Origin: DATKGW01 sp035510605
GTDB taxonomy: Bacteria; Patescibacteriota; Saccharimonadia; Saccharimonadales; CAIOMD01
DNA length: 64,000 nucleotides
Reading direction: 5' to 3'
NCBI GenBank assembly: GCA_035510605.1
Contig: DATKGW010000012.1
Location: 1-64,000 of the forward strand
Shown here one piece after another: positions 58,808 to 64,000 of the stretch. The position numbers were made by a program, and so were the translations under genes. Positions within the stretch are counted from its first letter, which is position 1; each line of letters opens with the position of its first letter. The notes under the pieces are model-generated. The model saw only the letters and a program-made list of their open reading frames with translations, was not told the origin of the DNA and did not search any database.

Positions 58808-59365
58808 TTATTGTTTTTTAAGTTTTTCTGACTCGACAACTTCTTGAGTCACCGCCTCGTGAGCCGCTAGGGCTTCTTCAAGCTTTCTGGCTTCTTTTGC
58901 TTCTTTAGTCTCGGCTGCTTTTTCTTCCTCTTCATGCGCCGCAGTAGCTTCTTCGTGTAATTTTTCTTCTTCGGCTTCAGCCTGAACATCGTGTATGGCA
59001 TTAACGGCTTTTTTATCAAAATCCACACCGGTTAATCTCGTGGATTTACCGGTCCTAACGCGCATATAACTCAAATAATTACGACGGACCTTACTTCTTT
59101 TGACGACTTCGACTTTTAATACATTCGGGCTGTGTAACATATAATTTTTTTCAACACCAACACCACTGGCTATCCGTCGGACAGTAATACTGGCAGTTAA
59201 GCTTTTTTTGCGGTCGGTGCGAATTACCATGCCCTCGAATATCTGGATGCGCTCTTTGCCGGCTTCTTTAATTTTTTGGTGGACTTTAACAGTGTCGCCG
59301 GTATTAACATTAACTATCTGCGGCTTGATGTATTTGGCTTCAATTGTCTGTATTAGACTTGGCAT
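58808..59365 (-). CDS. rplS: 50S ribosomal protein L19 with acidic tail
   Basis: A 185-residue L19. The core (about 1-115) has VNTGDTVKVHQKIKEAGKERIQIFEGMVI and KVEVVKRSKVRRNYLSYMR. A tail of about 65 residues rich in Glu, Ala and Lys follows, predicted as a long helix, absent from typical 115-residue homologues. Whether it binds something on the ribosome surface is unknown. Confidence 0.94.
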   Translation of the reverse strand: MPSLIQTIEAKYIKPQIVNVNTGDTVKVHQKIKEAGKERIQIFEGMVIRTDRKKSLTASITVRRIASGVGVEKNYMLHSPNVLKVEVVKRSKVRRNYLSYMRVRTGKSTRLTGVDFDKKAVNAIHDVQAEAEEEKLHEEATAAHEEEEKAAETKEAKEARKLEEALAAHEAVTQEVVESEKLKKQ

Positions 59366-59442
59366 GGCAAAAAATAGTCCTTAATTTTTACAAATTATTA
59401 ATTTAGAGTCAAAAAACACTATATCATATCTGTTTAATATTG

Positions 59443-59469
59443 AAAAGGGTTCTAGTAGTCGAGAACCCT
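59443..59469 (-). terminator. Terminator of pilB overlapping its stop codon
   Basis: AGGGTTCT (59446-59453) and AGAACCCT (59462-59469) are exact complements with an 8-nt loop, and four T residues follow on the minus strand. The 5' arm lies in the last codons of pilB, and the TAG stop is at the base of the 3' arm. Confidence 0.7.
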
Positions 59470-61053
59470 AATGATTTCTTCTAGGCTTGTTACTCCAGAA
59501 ATTACCCGAAGGACTCCATATTGCAGTATTGTCAGCATGCCGTCTGAGATTGCAATTTTTTCTAAATTATCGGTAGTGATTTCGTGGGCTGGTTTACGCA
59601 ATTCTTGCTGCAAAGTCGGAGTCATTTGTAATAGTTCCCTGACAGCAAACTGGCCGGAGTAGCCAAACGGGTTATCGGCAGATGAACCCGGATGAAATAA
59701 CTGCAGATTTTCTAAATTTGGCTTCTCTATATGGGCAGGTAGGGACCCAATAATTTCTTTTAGCCAATTTAATGTATGCTCATCCGGCGTATAGGGTTGT
59801 TTAGTAGCCTCGTCTAAACGCCGGACTAGGCGTTGGGCGGTTACCAAACGAATAGCAGAAGTGAAAAGCGGATTATCACCGATTGAATCCAATAAACGAG
59901 TTAAAGCAGCAGTGGCCGAGGAGGCATGATAAGTCGATAACACCAAATGGCCAGTTAAAGCCGACTGTAAAGCTGTTTTTGCGGTATCATTATCTCTTAT
60001 TTCACCAACCATAATAACGTCCGGATCCAAACGGAGGACAGCCCGGAATTTCTCAGCGAAGCCATTGACCTCCTGGCTGGAATCCACCGGTATCTGAGTA
60101 ATACCCTTGATGTAATATTCAACCGGATCTTCTAAAGTAATGATCTTTCTCTCCGGGCTATTTAGTTCATTAATTATGCTGTACAGTGTGGTAGTTTTAC
60201 CTGAACCGGTCGGGCCAACTATTAAAACCAGGCCGCTGGGGTGGTTGATAATATCATCCAGCACATCTTTTTCTTCTTTATCAAGCCCTAAATTTTCCAA
60301 CTTCATTAGCTCGGGATTCAGATTAAAAAGCCTGAGTACTACATCCATACCATATATGGCCGGTACCGTTTCAACGCGCAAATTAACTCTGACCTCTGTG
60401 CCATCGGCCAATTTATAGTTTTTGCTGATGTGGCCGGTTTGAGAATCGGCCGATGCGGTTGAAATATTGGCTGCTACTGCCAAGCTAGACAGCAGCATTT
60501 TATATTTATCCCGACTCATTTCGGCCACCGGATGCAATACCCCGTCCACCCTAAACCTAATGCGAATTCTATCTTCTTGGTTTTCTAAATGAATGTCGGA
60601 AGCTTTCAAGCGGTAGGCTTGTGAAACAACATAAGCCAGCATGTCATCGGCCCGGACCTGCCCCAAAGTTTGCGAAACAGCCGCCAATTGATCTTTCTCT
60701 TCGGAGCTACTCAAGGCAATGTCGTGGTAAACAACCGTCTTGGGTGGATCATAACGCTTCATCAATTCCCTGTAACCAGTTTCAGAAATAAGCGCGAAGC
60801 TTACTTTTTGATCGGCAAATCTTTGCCGCAGATTATTCATTGTAGCTTGAGAAGTTGTATTGGTTACGCCAAATTGAATATTGTGAGGACCTGCTAAAAT
60901 CGGGATGACTCTTAGATCATACAACTCGGGCACATTTAATATATCAGGGAACAAATCAACTTGACGGTTTGATGTATCTTCGTAAGGCATATTTAACAAC
61001 CGCGCTCGGCGCAAAGTTGTTTGTTCATCTATAGTTCGAGCTTCATCAGCCAT
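59452..61053 (-). CDS. pilB: Type IV pilus assembly ATPase (PilB/GspE family)
   Basis: A 533-residue secretion ATPase powering pilus extension. The N-terminal GspE-N-like region (about 1-115) is followed by SDIHLE (152-157), Walker A GPTGSGKT (280-287), the Asp box ERKIITLEDPVEY (301-313), Walker B VIMVGEIRD (346-354) and the His box. The C4 zinc motif usual after RLVRR is missing: this position reads RLDEATKQPYTPDE. No other pilus gene is in the window. The promoter is an extended -10 next to the start. Confidence 0.94.
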   Translation of the reverse strand: MADEARTIDEQTTLRRARLLNMPYEDTSNRQVDLFPDILNVPELYDLRVIPILAGPHNIQFGVTNTTSQATMNNLRQRFADQKVSFALISETGYRELMKRYDPPKTVVYHDIALSSSEEKDQLAAVSQTLGQVRADDMLAYVVSQAYRLKASDIHLENQEDRIRIRFRVDGVLHPVAEMSRDKYKMLLSSLAVAANISTASADSQTGHISKNYKLADGTEVRVNLRVETVPAIYGMDVVLRLFNLNPELMKLENLGLDKEEKDVLDDIINHPSGLVLIVGPTGSGKTTTLYSIINELNSPERKIITLEDPVEYYIKGITQIPVDSSQEVNGFAEKFRAVLRLDPDVIMVGEIRDNDTAKTALQSALTGHLVLSTYHASSATAALTRLLDSIGDNPLFTSAIRLVTAQRLVRRLDEATKQPYTPDEHTLNWLKEIIGSLPAHIEKPNLENLQLFHPGSSADNPFGYSGQFAVRELLQMTPTLQQELRKPAHEITTDNLEKIAISDGMLTILQYGVLRVISGVTSLEEIIRVLDY

Positions 61054-61064
61054 AATTTAACTTT

Positions 61065-61073
61065 AGTATAGCA
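61065..61073 (-). promoter_or_regulatory. Extended -10 promoter of pilB
   Basis: TG-C-TATACT on the minus strand at 61073-61065. The predicted UTR to the ATG at 61053 is about 5 nt, without an SD. Confidence 0.55.
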
Positions 61074-61112
61074 AGTAAAAACCACTAGCGGTATAAGCAT
61101 CTAACAGTATTT

Positions 61113-61121
61113 TGATATGAT
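61113..61121 (+). promoter_or_regulatory. Extended -10 promoter of the SpoU methyltransferase gene
   Basis: TG-A-TATGAT at 61113-61121. The ATG is at 61130, so the predicted UTR is only 1-2 nt. Confidence 0.5.
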
Positions 61122-61129
61122 TAAGAGAT

Positions 61130-61636
61130 ATGATCCAATTGGCGCTAATACTATCAGACATAAGAAGTACTTTTAACGTCGGTAGCATCATGCGCAGTGC
61201 TGATTGTTTTGGGGTAAAACATATCTTTTTTGCCGGTTATACGCCATACCCGAAATATAATGGTGATACAAGGTTACCTCACCTAGCTGATAAAATTACC
61301 AGGGCTATCCACAAAACAGCACTTGGAGCCGAAATAACAATACCTTTTGATTTGTATGATGATACCCAAAAAGCCATTACCGCCGCCCGCAAGCAAGGAT
61401 ATGTAATTGCCGCGCTTGAGCAATCACCAACCAGTCAAGCGTTGCACAAGTATCATCCGCCAACAAAATTGGCCTTAATATTAGGCAATGAAATCGAAGG
61501 CGTTTCAATGCAGACTCTAAGCACAAGTGATGTCATACTAGAAATACCAATGAAAGGCCACAAAGAATCCTTAAATGTAAGTATTAGCGCTGCAGTTGCC
61601 CTGTACGCTCTAGGCTTTGTCCAAGAGGTTTCATGA
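61130..61636 (+). CDS. SpoU/TrmH-family RNA 2'-O-methyltransferase
   Basis: A 168-residue SPOUT-fold methyltransferase modifying the 2'-OH of an RNA base. Motif 1 is NVGSIMRSADCFGV, motif 2 LILGNEIEGVS and motif 3 IPMKGHKESLNVSISAAVALY, the knotted SAM site. It lacks an N-terminal substrate domain, as TrmL does, but the target (tRNA or rRNA) cannot be told. It overlaps the downstream CAP gene by 4 nt (ATGA). Confidence 0.9.
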   Translation: MIQLALILSDIRSTFNVGSIMRSADCFGVKHIFFAGYTPYPKYNGDTRLPHLADKITRAIHKTALGAEITIPFDLYDDTQKAITAARKQGYVIAALEQSPTSQALHKYHPPTKLALILGNEIEGVSMQTLSTSDVILEIPMKGHKESLNVSISAAVALYALGFVQEVS

Positions 61637-62331
61637 ACGTAAAAGATTTTATACTACACCGCCGTTTCGGCCATGGGCTATTTATCCTAGGGGCCTTTAT
61701 GCTACTGATAGTTTTGGTTGTAATCGCCCCATTAAGCAGTGGCAAATCAATGGCTTTTGGGGTAAGCGATATAGTCAGCTTGACTAACCAAGCTCGCGAC
61801 CAGATGGGTCTGCCAAACTTAACAACCAGCTCAGCCTTAATGAACGCTGCCCAGATGAAAGCCGAAGACATGGCCAAACAACATTATTTTGCTCATACAG
61901 CACCAGACGGAACTGTAGCCTGGGACTATTTTAAAAAAGTCTCCTATGCCTACTCATCGGCCGGTGAAAATCTAGCTATTACCAACGAGGATGCCCAAGC
62001 TGTAATCAATGGCTGGCTTAACAGCCCGGCTCACCGCGATAATTTGCTAAGCGATGTCTATACTGATTTGGGAATCGGCATGGCCTCATATGGTGACTAT
62101 GATGGCCATAAAAACACCTTCGTAATAGTGGCTTTCTACGGTAAATCAGCGGCCATCCAAAATTCGGCAGCAGCAACTAGCCCAGCCGGCACCAATGTGG
62201 CATTCTTACCATCATTTACCAATATGCCTCCGGCCTTGCTTGTCTCAGTCGCAGCTTGTTTCATGCTTATCGGTGGAGTAATTGAACTTAAGCATATTAA
62301 ACAACTTCATCAAAGCCATAAAATTGCCTAA
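61633..62331 (+). CDS. CAP (SCP/PR1) domain protein, membrane anchored
   Basis: A 232-residue protein. An N-terminal membrane segment (about 15-34) leads to an extracytoplasmic CAP domain (about 45-175; LTNQARDQMGLPNLTTSSALMNAAQMKAEDMAKQHYFAHTAPDG in type, GENLA, and GWLNSPAHRDNLLS with the typical Glu and His residues), then a second hydrophobic segment near 202-218 and a basic tail. YkwD-type CAP proteins are extracellular and of unclear activity. The start is coupled to the methyltransferase stop. Confidence 0.88.
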   Translation: MNVKDFILHRRFGHGLFILGAFMLLIVLVVIAPLSSGKSMAFGVSDIVSLTNQARDQMGLPNLTTSSALMNAAQMKAEDMAKQHYFAHTAPDGTVAWDYFKKVSYAYSSAGENLAITNEDAQAVINGWLNSPAHRDNLLSDVYTDLGIGMASYGDYDGHKNTFVIVAFYGKSAAIQNSAAATSPAGTNVAFLPSFTNMPPALLVSVAACFMLIGGVIELKHIKQLHQSHKIA

Positions 62332-62336
62332 ATATG

Positions 62337-64000
62337 CTACTGAAACTTGACGTGCTCTTTTCCCACAAGCTCCTGCAAAGATTGCAATAAATCTTCGTCG
62401 CCCTTTATAAGTTGTGGCAGCTTAATCACTTGCTTATCACTACCTCCAAGCACCAGTACTGCCTCATTTGTACCCCGGTGATTATCTAAAATAGTTTTTA
62501 ACTTTTGCAAAACATTTTCATCACTAGCATCTTGCATGCGGATATATAATCGCTTCTGAGCTGTCATGGGCGAATTGTTATGATTTTTGCCATAGCTCCC
62601 ATTACCTGATTTGGTAGTTTTTAAAACTGTTTTGGCTCCTTTAGATTTATAATTTTTAGCTTCTTCTATAGTTACGACCCGGGCACTATCAACTAAAATT
62701 TTTGCTTCCGGCATAACTGTGCCGCTTCTATCCATGCCGTTAATTTTACCTGTCACTAATAAGATTTTTTCGTGGCTCCAAAGATCGGCAGTCTCTTTAT
62801 AAACGGACGGAAAAACAACCAGTTCAATCTCCTCACCAAGTAAATCTTCTAATCGTACAAAAGCCATCGACTGGCCATTTTTAGTAGTAATCTGACGGAC
62901 ATTATTAATCACACCGCCAACTGTGGCTGTTTTACCATCTTCGGCCGGTGTAATACGAGATAATTGTACGGCTTGTTCTGACATAAAAGTCTCATAAGTC
63001 TCAAGTGGATGTTTAGATAAATATAGACCGAGTAGTTCACGTTCCCACAGTAAGTAATCATGTTCGCTATAAGTCCCGCTGCTCGGTGCTATTTCGATAG
63101 TCGAAACGGAAATATTGCTGGCCGTGTCATTGCCAAAAAGATCTGTTTGGCCACTATGACGGTCTTTGCCAAATTTAGCGCTTCTGGCTAAAATAGTGTC
63201 AAGGTTTTCCAGCAAAGCACAACGGTCGCCAAAACGGTCAAAAGCGCCAGATTTTACCAAGCTTTCCCAGACTTTGCGATTGACTAAGTGGCTGTTTACC
63301 CTAGTTGCAAAATCAGTTATAGAGGTAAAGGCTCCGCCATTTTCTCTTGCTCTAATAATTTCGTCTACCGCGCCATGGCCAACGTTTTTTACAGCATCCA
63401 TGCCAAAGCGAATCTCATCAATATTACCTTTGTCTTTTGGTACAACACCAAACTCGTTAAAGGATTGATTGACATCTGGTGGTAAAACCGTCAACCCCAT
63501 ATGTTTACATTCGTTAATTTCGATTGATAAGCGATCAATGTCATCATAATCGCTGGTCATTAAGGCGGCCATGAAGGCAGCCGGGTAGTTCGCCTTTAAG
63601 TAGGCTGTCCAGTAGGCAACCATAGCATAACAAGCCGCATGACTCTTGTTAAAACAATAAGCCGCAAAATCCTCCAACTGTTTCCAGAACTGCTCCATTA
63701 GAGTGCTGTCGGCACTGGAATTTTTGATAGCTCCTTCAATAAATTCCACTTTCATTTTGGCTAGGACTTCCGGAATTTTCTTACCGATACCCTTGCGCAA
63801 TGTGTCTGCCTGGCCGCCGCTAAAACCACACAGATCCTTACTGATTTGCATTACCTGTTCCTGATAAATCAAAACACCATGAGTACTTTCTAAGGCATTT
63901 TTCATTTTCGGGTGAAGATAAACAACTGCCTTTTTGCCATTTTTACGGGATATAAATTCATCTATAAACTGCATCGGGCCGGGACGGTATAATGCCACCA
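62337..64000 (-). CDS. dnaE: DNA polymerase III alpha subunit, C-terminal part (cut by window edge)
   Basis: At least 554 residues from the C-terminal half of the replicative polymerase. ALYRPGPM at the edge is the end of the palm/fingers region. HGVLIYQEQVMQISKDLCGFSGGQADTLRKGIGKK and FNKSHAACYAMVAYWTAYLKANYPAAFMAALM follow in consensus form, then HhH (FGMDAVKNVGHGAVDEII), the OB-fold domain (TVGGVINNVRQITTKNGQSMAFVRLEDL) and a tau-binding tail. The reading frame is open to the right edge. Truncation is due to the window, not the gene. Confidence 0.96.
   Translation of the reverse strand, partial: VALYRPGPMQFIDEFISRKNGKKAVVYLHPKMKNALESTHGVLIYQEQVMQISKDLCGFSGGQADTLRKGIGKKIPEVLAKMKVEFIEGAIKNSSADSTLMEQFWKQLEDFAAYCFNKSHAACYAMVAYWTAYLKANYPAAFMAALMTSDYDDIDRLSIEINECKHMGLTVLPPDVNQSFNEFGVVPKDKGNIDEIRFGMDAVKNVGHGAVDEIIRARENGGAFTSITDFATRVNSHLVNRKVWESLVKSGAFDRFGDRCALLENLDTILARSAKFGKDRHSGQTDLFGNDTASNISVSTIEIAPSSGTYSEHDYLLWERELLGLYLSKHPLETYETFMSEQAVQLSRITPAEDGKTATVGGVINNVRQITTKNGQSMAFVRLEDLLGEEIELVVFPSVYKETADLWSHEKILLVTGKINGMDRSGTVMPEAKILVDSARVVTIEEAKNYKSKGAKTVLKTTKSGNGSYGKNHNNSPMTAQKRLYIRMQDASDENVLQKLKTILDNHRGTNEAVLVLGGSDKQVIKLPQLIKGDEDLLQSLQELVGKEHVKFQ

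Noticed and set aside
62337..64000. dnaE as a truncated pseudogene
   Set aside because: The frame is open to the window edge and the conserved blocks are in consensus form; only the window cuts it.
1..64000. CRISPR array, IS element or prophage
   Set aside because: No regularly spaced identical repeats, transposase, integrase or phage structural genes were seen in any frame.

Overview
The window looks like a chromosomal segment of a Patescibacteria (CPR) bacterium, most likely Candidatus Saccharibacteria (TM7). The evidence is the reduced S10-spc-alpha ribosomal cluster with no L30 gene (rpmD) and no adk or map after secY, lean operons with 1-4 nt overlaps, and a gene set typical of that group (ClpC, ClpP, RadA, PIN-TRAM, a PBP1-type enzyme, PilB, a CAP protein and a membrane HExxH protein). 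TGA is used as a stop (for example rplX), so this is not a code-25 lineage. There is no 16S rRNA gene here, so the phylum call is an inference.

Layout. 1-3400: an intact tRNA-Tyr gene followed by a small array of rightward gene cassettes. Each unit ends in a ~49-bp imperfect repeat that starts around the stop codon and finishes with the same bases as the tRNA 3' end (NCTGCACCA). The last repeat abuts a hairpin that looks like the displaced terminator of the tRNA gene. Most cassettes carry their own promoter placed so that the mRNA is leaderless. This array is the most unusual element in the window. 3396-7958 (minus): TPR protein, holB, an RluA-family pseudouridine synthase, trpS, pyrD. 7996-22369 (minus): rplC-D-W-B, rpsS, rplV, rpsC, rplP, rpmC, rpsQ, rplN-X-E, rpsN-H, rplF-R, rpsE, rplO, secY, infA, rpmJ, rpsM-K-D, rpoA, rplQ-M, rpsI, with a structured leader in front of rplC. 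22693-36406 (minus): rpoB, rpoC, rpsL, rpsG, a small unknown gene, fusA, tuf, rpsJ, a terminator, then three small genes that separate rpsJ from rplC. 36668-45551: clpP (CIRCE), tig, hisS, a plus-strand membrane protein, tyrS, tRNA-Leu, rsmD, a PLC-like protein, recG. 45720-64000: a bifunctional PBP (plus), PIN-TRAM, radA, an HExxH coiled-coil protein, clpC (perfect CIRCE), nusA (leader attenuator), M1 aminopeptidase (plus), rnhB, rplS, pilB, a SpoU methyltransferase and CAP protein (plus), and the 3' part of dnaE.

Genome-wide themes. (1) Many monocistronic or first-in-operon genes have a TATAAT-like -10, often extended (TGn), only about 8-14 nt before the start codon and no Shine-Dalgarno, implying leaderless or near-leaderless mRNAs. 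Operon-internal genes keep AGGAG-type sites. (2) Structural zinc motifs have been lost repeatedly (RpoC both sites, PilB, S4, S14, L36), while catalytic zinc motifs and the RadA C4 finger remain. (3) Heat-shock control of the Clp system appears to run through HrcA/CIRCE.

All calls come from reading sequence and translations by eye. No database search, folding program or composition statistic was run.
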